NCBI GenBank assembly: GCA_039621445.1
Contig: CP154954.1
Location: forward strand, 11,960,716-12,024,715
DNA from: Euglena gracilis
Taxonomy: Eukaryota; Euglenida; Euglenophyceae; Euglenales
Direction: 5' to 3'
DNA: 64,000 nt
In this document: positions 31,318 through 42,594 of the stretch, one piece after another
Layout: each line of letters begins with the position of its first letter
Position numbering within the stretch: position 1 is the stretch's first letter
Made by a program: the position numbers and the translations under genes
Notes under the pieces: model-generated
The model's database searches: none
What the model saw: the letters and a program-made list of their open reading frames with translations, nothing else
What the model was told of the DNA's origin: nothing

Positions 31318-33051
31318 CACATGTCGCATACCCCTGCACTCTCTCACAGATGCCGCCACGTCGCCACCCCAACCTTACCACCCACACCAACCTCGACCAG
31401 TCCCCTTCACCATCCCGACAATACTACCCCCACCCCTACGTGCCCTTGAGGCCCAACTTCCTTCCCCCCTATGCCTCCGAATTTCAACACCAACGCAAAC
31501 GAGGCCACCCCCACCACCATACCGCCACCCACCGCCATACCAACCCCCACGACAACCCTCACCTCAACCCCCTCACGAGCCCCCACAGCCACCCCCACAG
31601 CGGAGCCCCAGCCCGAACCCCCCACAGCCGGAGCCACCGAGCCCTCCGCGGCGGCGGAGACGCTCAGTTTGCTCCAGCCTGGCCAGCTTCCGGGGGGTAT
31701 CGCTGCCCCTGGACAGCCCCCCAGCAACACCCCCCCACAGTCCGCGACCCCCTCACCGCAGCCCAAGCCCCCCACCGACGACAACCTCCCCAAGAAACAG
31801 TGGTGGGTAGCGGAGCTGCTGGACCTGTGACGGGTGAACCCCCCTCGCAAGGCGCGGGTGCCCCCACGGGCCCCGCATGTATACTCAGAGCCTTGCGGTG
31901 GGACCCGAAAACACTTGACAAACCTGAAAGAGACTTCACGACCGAACTTCCGAGCTGATTTACGACCCTGACCGAATTCTCAAGCTGCACACCCAAGTCC
32001 GACATGAACCTGTACACCACTGACAAAACCTGCCTGACTGAAAACGACAAAACGGGCTTGGGCAGCCCCCTGGCCAGCCCACCTGAACCTGAACCGCTGG
32101 CCAGCTCAACTCGAACCAGCCCAACGGACCTGAACAAGACCCGACCCGACCCGAATTCACTGACCTCAAGTACCTCTCTTCTGCCAATCAATCCATTCTT
32201 CAACTCTTCATCGTTGTTGTTGTGGGTTGGGACCCCCCCCCCGTGGAGAACGAACCTTCCCCCCTGGACTTGGCCAGCCTACCTGTAAAAAAAACAACAA
32301 AACACAGCCCCCAACCCCAACCGTAGCAGCCAGCCAAATCTGGGCAAACGGTGGAAGGGGAACCTGACTTTGACCAAAAAACACGGCCTGGCCGACCCCG
32401 GGCCACCGGCCTGGGGGGGGGGGGGCGAGGGCCCTCCACAGCACCTGACCTCGCACAAACCAGCCTACGCCCCAGAAAAAAAAAACAAAAATACAAAAAA
32501 AACATTGACCCAGCCTGAATTTTAACCGAAACCCAGCCTGCACCTGACTTTTATTAAAATTCGTCCCCGGCCGGAGCCTGACCGCTTGGCCTGGGGGGGG
32601 GGGGCTGGAAGGCCCCAGCTGGACCCACCCCCCACCGAACGGACACCAACCCCAGACAGCGAATTGGCTAACCGAACAGAAAACGGCTGTCTAGGACCCT
32701 GACCGTGACAAAACAACTCACCTGACCTGGGAATAAGAATTTCCTGAAAATTTTAACCGTAGCTGGCGCTTGGTTCACAACGACGCCTGCCCCCCCCCCA
32801 ACGACAAACAGCCCTAGGCGGGCTGGGGGGGGGACAACACACCAGACCCCGCACAGACCCAACTGTCAAAGGAGAAAATTTCACTCAGCCCCCCGGCCAT
32901 AAAACGAACCTGAACGGCACAGCCCCCTGAGGGGGGGGGACCCTGAACCACAACGGTCCCCTCGCTCGCCCCCTCCTCACAACGAGTGCATTCCGCACCC
33001 CTTCCCTTTGGAGTCGTGAAGAGTTGTAAACAACTCCTTCGGGAAGGGGAG
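31318..33051 (+). other. 3' untranslated region and polypurine tract, copy B
   Basis: About 600 bp longer than in copy A because of a Pro/Thr-codon-rich, C-rich stretch at about 31403-31985. A 119-residue low-complexity ORF (31471-31830) there has no recognisable domain. G-runs at 32412-32427 and 32594-32605 match those of copy A. gggaaggggag before 33052 is the polypurine tract. Confidence 0.75.
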
Positions 33052-33521
33052 TGTGAGTCAGGGGTGCTGTGTGCCCAAAACAACATAACCTAACCCAACC
33101 CAACCTGATGACTCTGCAGTTAGGATTAGGAAAATCTTATTAGGAATTTGAATTGCTGACCCCATTGTCCCTGCACAGGGCTCTGTCTTGTTTTTGTCTG
33201 TTTCAAGTTCAAGAATTGAAAATATCTTGGTGGCAATTATCATTCTTACCTGGACTCTACGTACTTTTGGTTTTGGATCGGTGTGGTGTATTTGCTGAAT
33301 TGCTTGTATTGTGCTGTTGGACTTGTGGATTTTTTTCAAAGGAAAGCCAACCAACCTACCTGTTTTCATTAAAAAGACCCACCAAAACAAAAGAAAATGC
33401 AATTTTTGAAACAAGCCGCGAGGGGAATTGAAATCACCCTGGGCAGGGTAAAAGATCCTACGCAACGGGGTGCCGGCCCCGAGGAACTGGAAACTCCAGG
33501 GCGGGTACCACGGATACAACA
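33052..33521 (+). repeat. 3' LTR, copy B (470 bp)
   Basis: Same length and ends as the 5' LTR. By eye it differs at about four positions (gctgTgtgcc, tttGaattgc, cttgTggatt, aaccTacctg). Confidence 0.95.
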
Positions 33522-34462
33522 TCTAGCAAGTCTAGCTAGCCCCTGGGCTCTCCAACAAATTTCATTATTCCAGACCCTAGACCCCTCACCCCTCGAACCT
33601 GACCGGTGCGGTTGGCTCGCAACCCGACAGGGAGGCCCCGCGGGACCCCCCCCCCAGTGCCTGGGCTCCGGGGGGTTCAGGTTCCAACCAAAAGGGCCAG
33701 CCTTCGCCTGGCCAGGGGCGGGGGGTCTTACATGGGGTGGGTCTGATATGGGGGGGGGGGCATGGTAGTGGAAAATGAGAGAGGCCATTCACCCCCAACC
33801 ATCAAAACGGTGAAGTTCACTGGTGAACTCGGCGGTGAAGTTCACGGCCGAAAGCACCGCCCCCCCCCCCCGGTGAACTTCACCAGTGAAGTTCACTGAC
33901 AGGGTCCACAACCCCCCCACGTACTGCCTAACCTCCTTTGTGAAGGGTGTGGCGTATTGTGACATCCACTGCCACGGGGCCACCGCTGTCCAAGCGGTTT
34001 GAAGAGTTCAGGGGAGTAAGGCTATGTACAGAGGCAACAGTCTGTGCACGCTGGTGGAGGGAGGGAAGGTAAAGGGGACGAGCTTAGAGAATAGTAGAAG
34101 GCGCGAGGTGAGGCCGCTGTTGATCAGCTTCCGGTGTTCTTCGGCCACGCGAGTCAGAGTGGTTGGGCAGGCAATGGGGAGGTGGCAGGGCTCGGTGCCG
34201 TTTAAGGTGGGTGTTGATGACGGGGCCGGTGATTCCGTTTTCCGCTGTCTTTCGCGCCCTGCGGCTCCTCGGGGGCGTCGTTGAGGCTCCGACGTGCTGC
34301 GTTGGTGGCGTGGCGGGTGTGGAGTCCTGCTTGCTTTGGCTGCTCTGTAGAGGTCAACTGCGGTAGTTGTTTGTCGAAGTCCACTTCAGGAGACGGTATG
34401 TGAGCATCTTCCCAACGAATTGTTTCCTCCAGCGCACCTCAGTTTGTTGTACTGACAGGCCT
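33522..34462. other. unique-looking DNA with palindromic GTGAAGTTCAC motifs
   Basis: No gene recognised. Four copies of GTGAA(G/C)TTCAC lie at 33810-33820, 33835-33845, 33873-33883 and 33886-33896. The two halves are inverted across a C-run. The 86-residue ORF at 34024-34284 has no recognisable domain. Confidence 0.5.
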
Positions 34463-34560
34463 TATGGGTAGCATTGCGACGTAATTTACAAATGTAAGTT
34501 TCGCGTGTAACTTACAGGTAACTTACAGCGTAATTTATTTTTAAATTACGGTCGTGTAAT
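34463..34560 (+). repeat. possible left terminal inverted repeat of a large outer element
   Basis: TATGGGTAGCATTGCGA followed by AT-rich DNA with repeated taatttac/taacttac. The inverted counterpart (tcgcaatgctacctatg, preceded by taaattacgcg) is at about 48420-48450. Together they would bracket about 14 kb. Target duplications are not clear, so they may instead be two separate copies of one MITE. Confidence 0.35.
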
Positions 34561-35231
34561 TTTTGTTTTGCGTCCTTCTGGAATTTGGGATTGCCTATGT
34601 TTTTTCTTTGTTCAAAAACGTGGTCGTTTAATGGAGACAAGGCACAGGGGGGGGAGGGGGGGTCCGAGGGGGGGGTTGGAAGCTGTATAGGGGGGGGGGT
34701 CCCCAGAAAATCACAACTGTACTGCCTACCCCCGAGACAGTTGCAACATTTTTTGTCCAATTGAGGTTGGCAATGATGGATTTTGCGAAATTCAGATGCA
34801 TTTTGCGAAATATTTGTCTCTTGTAAAAAGAATGGTAGCCAGTGTTTTCACTTTAAACACTCAGCAGAAAGGCAGGAAGCAGCTTCAATCACTCCCCCTT
34901 GGCACACCATGCGTAATTGAGCTAAGGTTGACGTTTTTTTGTTTTTCAACAAAGAACAAAAAATATTTTTTTTTCAAAAAAAACACAAAAAAACTGTCCT
35001 TTTTCCTTGCGAAATGGCCATTTTTTGAGGAAAAAGGTCATTTTTTTGGTCATTAAAAGTGAGGTTTTTTTTAGTTTTTCCAGACACTTGATCCAGCACC
35101 CTTTACGACTACGAAGCTGTAGAGATGAAAAAAGGACCTTTTTTCTAAAAAAAACAAGTTTCAAAAAAATTACCCCAAACCCTCCATGAGGTTTTTTTTT
35201 AAGGGGGTACTACTATTTTTCTTAGGGGTAC
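34561..35231. other. G-run cassette and A/T homopolymer DNA
   Basis: 34640-34745 holds the G-run plus caactgtactgcc cassette that recurs at 36340-36470 and in the satellite array. 34930-35200 is a run of A and T homopolymers. No gene. Confidence 0.5.
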
Positions 35232-35520
35232 ATGGGTCATGATGGCCATCATGGGGCCTGATGGCCATCATGGGTCATGATGGCCATCATGGGGCCTGAT
35301 GGCCATCATGGGTCGTGATGGCCATCATGGGTCATGATGGGCATCATGGGTCGTGATGGCCATCATTGGCCATGATTGGCATCATGGGTCATGATGGGCA
35401 TCATTGGTCATGATGGGCGTCATGGGGCATGATGGGCATCATTGGTCATGATGGCCATCATGGGTCATGATGGCCATCATGGGTCATGATGGGCATCATG
35501 GGTCATGCTGGCCATCATGG
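35232..35520. repeat. palindromic minisatellite, about 15 units of 17-19 bp
   Basis: Tandem units of the form ATGATGGCCATCATGGGTC. The core ATGATGGCCATCAT is a perfect 14-nt palindrome, so each unit can form a hairpin. Variants have gggcc or gggca in the core. Confidence 0.9.
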
Positions 35521-36493
35521 CCCCGAGGGGGGGAGGGGGGGTTCGGGGGGGGTTTCCCCCACGGGTAAGCTTCGCTCTTACCCATAAAGGGATAAGGGCT
35601 CAGAGACCCCCCCATATAAGACCCCCCCTCGAAGGTTAGGCAGGGGTGGGGGGGGGGGTTGGGGGCTTCGCCCCTAAAGGAATTTCAATGGAGAAACTTC
35701 ACCGGTGAAGTTCACCGGTGAAGTTCACCGCCATGTATTTCCAATGAAGACGGGGGGGTGGGGGGGGTCCCGCCCGAAAAACCCAAAGTTCACTGCCTGA
35801 TCTCCCTCGGGAGCCAAAATCCCAGGGGGGGTCTTATATGGGGGGGCATGGTAATTACGGTTGTCAGCCCCGTTGCACAACTTTTTTGTTTTCCCCGTGA
35901 CCCGAGAATCGATCCTTCGCCATTCTTTTTTTAAAGCATTTTTTTAAAAAAACAATGAACTTTCATGCATCCGCCCAATGCACCTTCATACCCAAAAATG
36001 GCCAAAAAACTTTTCCTTTGAAAGAAGTGCCAAAAACTGGTGCATTTCCCCACCCAAAACGGAATTTTCTCAAAAATGGCCCAAAAAAACTTCATCCCAA
36101 AGACGTGTTGGTCAAGAAAATCCTAACAAAATTCCCTTTCAAAAAAATGACCAATTTTATCACGATGCAACGTCATGGATGTTGCCTCCCGGCCACCTGC
36201 AAAGTGGCATACTTCCCCCGTGACCCCCCCCCCGCCCCGTGACCCCCCCCATGACCCCCCCCCCGCGACCCGCACCACCCCCTTAAAAAAAGCATGTTTT
36301 TTTGTTTCAAAAACAACAACCCGTTTTTTAATATTTTTTTTTCATCTGTCTCGGGGGGGGTTGGAAGTGGGGGGGGAGGGGGGGGTCCCGGGAGGGGGGG
36401 GGTTGGAACTGTACAGGGGGGGAGGGGGGGTCCCAAGGTTTGACCAACTGTACTGCCTTGTCCCCAAATGTAAAAGCAGCTCTTAGAATCACA
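35521..36493. other. G/C-run DNA, no gene
   Basis: Contains a relative of the satellite anchor (gtaagcttcgctcttacc at 35563-35580, then agggataagggctcagagac), two more GTGAAGTTCAC copies (35705-35715, 35719-35729) and the G-run cassette at 36340-36470. Confidence 0.5.
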
Positions 36494-36565
36494 AGGCGAG
36501 TGGCATAGTGGTACAGCGTTTGTCTGTCAACCGTGTGGTCGTGGGTTCGATTCCCACCTCGTCTT
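36494..36565 (+). tRNA. tRNA-Asp(GTC)-like sequence
   Basis: The acceptor AGGCGAG pairs with CTCGTCT (one G-U). The T arm GTGGG TTCGATT CCCAC is perfect. The D-arm region tggcatagtggtacagc matches the A box. The anticodon-loop position reads CTGTCAA (anticodon GTC at 36526-36528). A Pol III T-run follows at once. The anticodon stem pairs poorly, so this may be a pseudogene or SINE-related. Confidence 0.5.
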
Positions 36566-36661
36566 TTTTGGTTCCACTTTTGTGGTAAAAATCGCCCCCC
36601 CTATTTTGGTTTTGTTTTTTAACCACCCACCCCTATTTCATTTTTTTTCACCCCCCCCCCC

Positions 36662-36669
36662 ACTGGCTG
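36662..36669 (+). repeat. target-site duplication, left, of the hAT-like shell
   Basis: actggctg; repeated at 47810-47817. Confidence 0.6.
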
Positions 36670-36948
36670 TAGGGCTGTTTCGATTAATCGATAATCGATT
36701 AACCGTTCGTCATCGCCGATTAATCGAATCGTTCGACCCATGGCGATTAATCGTTCATTGTGGACATAAACCACAATAGGCACAATATTTGTTGAAATCA
36801 ACAAAAATTAGTGGGGTAGTCAATCAGATAGCACACTGCTGCTGGTACACCATGAAAACGGTTGTTAAAAGTGGCCAATGAGTCACCGAACGTGCCCGTG
36901 AAACATCGCGCGATTCTGATTAAGATACAGCAGTTCCTAATAAGCTTC

Positions 36949-37000
36949 GATTTGCGAAGCAGGCTATGAATGGGTAACAACAACCATCACCTTACGCCCA
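36949..37000 (-). repeat. split direct repeat B2 (52 bp)
   Basis: Identical by eye to B1 at 37214-37265 (gatttgcgaagcaggctatg ... cttacgccca). Confidence 0.9.
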
Positions 37001-37110
37001 ACAAAGTTTCAGCTGAAGGTGGTAAGTACAACGGAAGGGTGTATGTACAAACCTACACTACTCTACGATGGAACATCAGCAAAGCAGCGGAGGAGTTAGT
37101 TTGATTGTAG

Positions 37111-37212
37111 AGGCTTACTTCCAATAAAGGAATCTGTGAAGAAATATTTACAGATTCAGTTTTGAATTCTTGTCGCGTAACGGTTCGCAAATCTCGAGAT
37201 TGGTGAATCTCT
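37111..37212 (-). repeat. split direct repeat A2 (102 bp)
   Basis: Starts aggcttacttccaataaagg and ends tggtgaatctct. Same sequence as A1 at 47468-47569. Confidence 0.92.
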
Positions 37213-37213
37213 G

Positions 37214-37265
37214 GATTTGCGAAGCAGGCTATGAATGGGTAACAACAACCATCACCTTACGCCCA
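37214..37265 (-). repeat. split direct repeat B1 (52 bp)
   Basis: Abuts A2 with one base between them. The A2-B1 block is what a circular YR intermediate would regenerate as joined ends. Confidence 0.9.
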
Positions 37266-37284
37266 TCTGTCTGTATAAGGGCGA

Positions 37285-37623
37285 TCAGAGTGATAAAATT
37301 CCAATATACTTCACAACAGAGAAGGAGGTGCATAAATGATCCCACAATTCAGAAGCAGTTGTGACTGCTTGATGATGATCTCTGGAGAAAGGAATTCTAG
37401 AAATGGGGTCAGCGGGTTGGTTTTGGGAAGCACACCAAAGGATGTGCGTATTTAATTTTGACCAAAGCAGGCGATTTAATATTCGGCGTGTAATTGTACA
37501 CAGCACCGGACTACTTAATTGTGGGCGGAGATTGGTGGCTATGTAGCAAACACCCATATTATCTCCTATATAAGTCAAGCTGTTCCAATGAAGCCGTACA
37601 GCCAGATTGGTGGCGTAGTCCAA
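37285..37623 (-). pseudogene. RNase H-like domain of the YR element
   Basis: YIGDNMGVCYIATNLRP (Asp-Asn strand) and LWCASQNQPADPISRIPF (the PADxxSR end of retroelement RNase H). It is in a different frame from the RT ORF just upstream, so a frameshift separates them. Confidence 0.7.
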
Positions 37624-38588
37624 TGCAAAGTATTCAGCTTGTTGTTGTGAGGAAACATAGGGAGGACACAGAGATAATTTTGCACCGAAGGATGGAGAGA
37701 AAAGTCCAATATAGTAAGAATCTGCAAACCTTGCAGCATCTCCACAAATGACGTGTGTAAAGAAAGGTGGTGGAATGGGATCAGTTGCTTCCCAAGGGGA
37801 ACAAGAAAGTATAGTGGTTCAAAAAGTGAATACACCATTTTGTTGGAAGGTTGTGGAAGGTAACGTCTCCCATGCCAACGGTGAAGATACCAGGAGCGGA
37901 GAATAGATGTGATACCAGGAAGGGGTCGGACAGACCATAATAAGTGTCCCAAAATGACATCAATACGCTTGTCAAACACTGGTATTAAGGATGCCAAAAC
38001 GGATCGTGAAATTGTACAAAGAAGGGTATGGTGTGTATTGGTAATTTGTCGTTTGTTGAGCAAAAGCAATTTTCCAAGCCACTTGATCTGTTGGCTGGGG
38101 TTGAGACATGATTTTTTTGAAATAATCAGCGAATTTTGTTGTAGCACAGAAACGAAAAATTGAGTTATGTCGTTGCATAGTGAAAAAGTGGTTGCAAGTA
38201 GAAAGACATCGTCGTAATAAACAAAATACCAAAATTCGGAACGATACAATAAAGAAAAATGTGAATTTTCCAAAGAGGAAGAGAGTAAAAATTCTAAGGA
38301 CTTTTGTGCAATAATTGGAGAAAGATTCCAACCAAAGGGGGGTGATGTGGAGGAAAAATTGTCGATTCTAAAAATATGTTGAGCTTCTTGTGGTAATTGT
38401 AAAGACCAAAAAAAATTTGTAAGGTCGAGGGTAGTAGCAAATAAAGTTGAAGGAGGAAATTTTCGAATGATTTCTGCAATGTCTGAAAGGGAAGGTAAAT
38501 GAAAAGAAGGTAACGGGGTCGGTGTCAATTGATTCAGACCTCGTAAGTCTGCAATAAAAGCTGCTTTTTCGGAAGATTTGGGTCTCAA
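37575..38588 (-). CDS. reverse transcriptase of the YR element
   Basis: FIADLRGLNQLTPTPLPSF (entry motif), TTLDLTNFFWSLQLP (first catalytic Asp), PFGWNLSPIIAQ (motif before the palm) and WYFVYYDDVFLL (YxDD box with two Asp), then a thumb-like IKWLGKLLLL. The start shown is only the first start-type codon. The preceding residues (FLIPSPKHS...) are in another frame, so the N-terminus is frameshifted. Confidence 0.85.
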   Translation of the reverse strand: MRPKSSEKAAFIADLRGLNQLTPTPLPSFHLPSLSDIAEIIRKFPPSTLFATTLDLTNFFWSLQLPQEAQHIFRIDNFSSTSPPFGWNLSPIIAQKSLEFLLSSSLENSHFSLLYRSEFWYFVYYDDVFLLATTFSLCNDITQFFVSVLQQNSLIISKKSCLNPSQQIKWLGKLLLLNKRQITNTHHTLLCTISRSVLASLIPVFDKRIDVILGHLLWSVRPLPGITSILRSWYLHRWHGRRYLPQPSNKMVYSLFEPLYFLVPLGKQLIPFHHLSLHTSFVEMLQGLQILTILDFSLHPSVQNYLCVLPMFPHNNKLNTLHWTTPPIWLYGFIGTA

Positions 38589-40021
38589 AAAAACTGATAG
38601 GTTAGAAGGTGAGTGTTTTGAGTGTTTTGAGTAGAGTGTTTTGGGGATGGGATCAAAAATTTGTCTCTCACAAGAGAGGATAACAAAATTTTAGTCAGAG
38701 ATTTTGTTTTTCTTGGCTCAAAAGGGGGTGGAGGGATGTATGTTCGAAGGTGGTTAAGGAGACTGTTGGGTACATATGTGTGCCAAATATGAGGTGGTAT
38801 CGAAAAATGTCCACGTAATCCCAAACCTCTTGCGGCTATGTCTGGTGTGACAGAAGAGGGAGTTGTTTCATGAAGGTAATATTTGATAAGGAGCAAAATC
38901 AGCCATGAAATGGTGTGAAGTTGTAACAGGAGCTTCAGAAAAGCATGAAGGGTGATTTGTATGTTCAAAGCATTTCGTCTTTGTAGAAAAATGATGACGA
39001 GTTGGCGTAATCTCAAGAAAATTTGTTGTCGGGTTAAGGGAAAAGGGAGCGCAGAACGAGAAATGTTTCCGGCTATACCCCAAAGAGTATTACGGAGCTT
39101 GTGGTTCAAGATGGGTGTGGTTAATGGATGTTTAGGTTCGTGATCGTTTGTTTTTGGAGCATTTGGGTTCGAAGGTTTGGGGTGAATGCCAGAAACATTC
39201 AGGGCCTCCGGGCAAAAAAGTTGCTTCGAATGGGGGTAGGACGGAGAAAGGAGCCCATGGCAAGGTTTTGGGCCAGAGGAGGGGTGTATCGTCATATCCA
39301 ATGTATTTTTTGGCGGTGTCTGGACTGGCCCAACGACACCAATGCTGGATGACATTGATGTCGATGCCGAATTGAAACATTCCACGTGCCGTTGCTCGAC
39401 TGATAGAGTGAAATGAACAATGTTCGGCGTCTGTGTGGGTGAAATATTCACGGGTAAACTGTTGTATTTGATTGATTGAAAAGAAGGGGGTAGTGGGATC
39501 GGTGAAAGGATGGGAACGCTTCCAAAAGGCGATCCATGCCATAATGAATAGTGGGGGACTTCTGAAGATGCGTTGTTGATTGTGTGGTGGTTGCTTTTCT
39601 GGCATGAACCAGATTCCACCACCTGCAGGGGTGGACAGATTGTCACATGGTCTAATTGAGGCCACTTCACCAATACGTAGTCCGAGGGATAATGCCACAA
39701 GGAATACGCACAAGATGAAATGGGTTTGCTTAAGGTTACAAACTTGTGCAATATGTGTGAAAGATGTGGGGGGGAACCACGTTTTGGTGGGAATGAGGCG
39801 CATTCTGTCTGCCGCTCTGGAAAATCTCCAGTATGTTTGTGGAAATAGGGGTGTTGTCCAGCCCAATGTGTGTAATGCTTGGAATGCTGAAAGAGTGTTT
39901 CGAATTGTGGAGGCGGCACACTGTTTTTGTATAAATGTTGATATGTATTGTTGGACAGCAGTGCGGTCGTCAAAAAGGAGGACATTTGTCAGGGGTTTTT
40001 TACAGACATTAATCCTTGTCA

Positions 40022-42594
40022 GTCAGAAATCCAGGGAGTTTTTGACGGGGTTTTTGTCATCGGGCTTGCGTCGAGGCCATTAGAGCACTTTTCCCGCTCG
40101 TGGGTCCGTCGTTCCGCCGAAATTTATTCCCCCCCTTTTCACCCGCCATTTTGATGAAGTGCCGTGGTGGTTCTCAGTGCCTGGTGCTGGGCATATCGGA
40201 CTGTCCCCAAATGAACGAGCCCCGGTGAAGGACGTTTTTGGGGGGGGGGGGTAACAAGGAGTCCTGCTGCGTGCCTTTTTCTTTTTAAAAAAAACACTGC
40301 AGAGCACACACAAAAACGGGCAACTGATCAACGAATTTTTTTTGTGTTAAAAGAGAGGGGTAGGGGGGGGGCGTGTTGAGAAAACGGGCGGTGCCACCAC
40401 CTACCAGTTTGGCTTTGAGAAATGGAAGAGAACACTGCCACGGACCCCGAAAAAGACCCAGGTGGTGGCACCCCACGTCCCTGGTGATGGCAGTGGTCCA
40501 TTTAAATGGCACTGTTCCAGCGCACGTAGCATTCCCTATGGAAATGCTGCTCTGTAAGGGAATGTCGATCAGCTTGTAGATGGCCACACGCTGACCACAG
40601 CCGCTCCACGGCACCCGTGGAACTGGGGAGGGACGTCAGCCTGCCCCCCAAGGGGGCCAGCACGTTATCCGCAAACAAACTCCCTGACAGGCTTAATCTT
40701 TCACCAACCCCAGGGCCAGGGGGGGTGTGCATACAAAAAGGAAACCGAACAAACAGCCGCTGCATCACATTTTAAAAACGGGCTTTTCAAAAAAACCGTG
40801 TCCTGAATTTTTTTTTTGAAAAACCGACGGGGAGAACGGGCAATTTCAAAAAACTAACCCCCCCCCCTGGTGTGCAAAAAAAACTTGAAATTTAAGCCTG
40901 TTCCAAAAAGCGTACGGGGGAGTGCATGGTTTAGCGAAGGTCTTGGCAGCCTCCCAGCAACCCGTCATCTCCACCCACGCCAATAGGTCTGCAACTGTGG
41001 GCACCGTGGCGTCCGGAAGGAGGGCGGGACGCCTTCAGAGTCCCTCAGGGACGTACAATTTTTTTACCAACCCCCCCCCCGGGGGTCACTTCCACTTTTC
41101 CCAAGACGAGTCATTTTTCCGGTGGGGGGGGGGGGAGGGGGGAAGGGGGCCACAGTGGAAATCAAAGGACCAGAGAGCTGAAAGAAAGCCAAAACCATTT
41201 CCCGGGTATACTCAGGGGGGGGGGACAAAGCCATTCGTTCCATCAACACTGCCCGGGGCGCCCTGTTCTGGCAGTGTTCTGCAGGAAGTCGAACACCTCG
41301 CGCAAGCGCTTGCGTGTCCCCCACAGGCCTGTTGATCACAGCTTCTCTGAGGTACTGGCCGTCCGCAACTCTTTCTTCGGTGTACACCACTCGCGGGTAG
41401 CCCCGGCGGAAGAATTCCTCCACCTGCTCGGCCTTCGCGATAGTGCTTTCCCATAGTGAAAGGACGTCTTTGGCCAGCAACTGTCCTGTGCAGTCAGAAA
41501 AAAACCAACACTTAAGCTAAAACTTGAAAGTCACCTGTGTGGGCATGGCAGTTGAGAGGTATGACAGCGTCTGTGTCGAAGAGGTCCCGGAGGGCGGCTT
41601 GGCAGTTCGCCGCGTTGTCCGCCTGCAGAGCGATTACGTTACACCCCAGGCCTTTCAGTTCGGACATTACGTCCCGTATACTGTCCTGCAGTTCGGCACT
41701 GGTATGTCTTTGCTTGAACCTGTGAAGATGCACATTTTGAAAGATGATCCTTTGTGAAAAAGAAACACACCGCTTGATCTGGAACAGAATGGGCTGTTGC
41801 TTGCAACTCAGGGCGGGGCCACGCAAGTGCATGTGACATTATGAAAATTATGTAATGCAATGGCGTGAATGTGCACCATGAACTCAATGGTATGAAAATG
41901 AGCACCATCTTCCCACATATCAAGGGCCACCGCAACGTATGGTAACTTCACCAGTATTTGTTCCACTCTCTGAGAACACGAAAACAAACAGGGATAGGGG
42001 ACTGGGATACACCTTCTTGATGTCCATGTACACATCTAGTTGTCTCTTCTGCATTGTCTCCCTGCACGGCAGCCGGAAGTCTGCCCGCAAAACCGCCAGG
42101 AATTCCTTCATTTCCGGGCAGCTGACCACCTCCAGGGGTACACCTCTCTTCATCTGCAGCAGGCTCAGCCTTTCTTCTGCCAGCCTTTGTTGCGCTGCCG
42201 TGAAAGGCCTATCGCCGAACGTGCAAATCAGGGCTTGCTTCTTCTTCGCCGGCTGTGGCGTCAGGTTCTCCTCGCCAGTGGCTTCGACGGCCCGCCGTGC
42301 CCTGACCATGTGGCTGTGACGGACGTAATGCAACGCACATCGCGTGGCATGGTGGGCAGATTCCCACATACAGTGTTTGCATCTCACCTTGATACATCTT
42401 CCAGTTCGATCCCATTCAATTTCTGTAAACTGGTCCCACTCAGCACGCTCAGGACGTCCAGACATGTAACAACCGTGCTACCCTGTGAGGAGCGGACATT
42501 AATTCAAGCCGGGCGATTCCTTATGAGAAACGCGAATACTTGACACCTGACAAATGTCTAAATGTCATATTTATGTCAAATGTCTGTCAGAAAC
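40022..42594 (-). mobile_element. hAT DNA transposon inserted in the recombinase gene
   Basis: Flanked by a perfect 8-bp direct repeat, ccttgtca, at 40014-40021 and 42595-42602. It carries a hAT transposase gene on the minus strand. The ends show a direct gtcagaaa rather than a clear inverted repeat, so the termini may be eroded. Confidence 0.75.
40502..42465 (-). pseudogene. hAT transposase, multi-exon or decayed
   Basis: Exon-like block 42465-41972 has a BED-type zinc finger (VRCKHCMWESAHHATRC) and FRLPCRETMQKRQLD. About 41990-41810 has VAVALDMWEDGAHFHTIEF (first catalytic Asp). 41760-41512 has VIALQADNAANCQAALRD and IPLNCHAHT (second Asp). 41480-41250 has a charged helical region. 40650-40502 has SLPSSTGAVERLWSACGHL, the C-terminal hAT dimerisation motif. 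Frame changes between blocks may be introns or decay. I could not place the catalytic Glu. Confidence 0.75.

Larger units (their letters stand above)
20747..33521 (+). mobile_element. Ty3/Gypsy chromovirus copy B, complete LTR to LTR
   Basis: Both LTRs, primer-binding site, polypurine tract and all coding domains are present in the order gag, Dam-like, C5-methyltransferase, protease, RT, RNase H, integrase, chromodomain. By eye the LTRs differ at only about four of 470 positions, so the insertion looks recent. Internal lesions relative to copy A: base losses near 23190, 24245 and 28460, gains near 29137 and 29592, and a 192-bp RT deletion at about 28127. No target-site duplication is visible (acatcc before, tctag after). 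Confidence 0.93.

Noticed and set aside
35232-35520. CRISPR-like array
   Set aside because: Units are contiguous palindromic tandem repeats without unique spacers, in eukaryotic DNA.
38585-39985. 466-residue minus-strand ORF overlapping the recombinase
   Set aside because: The catalytic recombinase residues are in another frame; this ORF is mostly an overlapping shadow, with only its end possibly joining the RT N-terminus.
39981-42560. gacatttgtcagg inverted repeats as ends of the hAT inside the recombinase gene
   Set aside because: They do not leave a direct duplication or restore the recombinase frame, whereas the ccttgtca boundaries do both.
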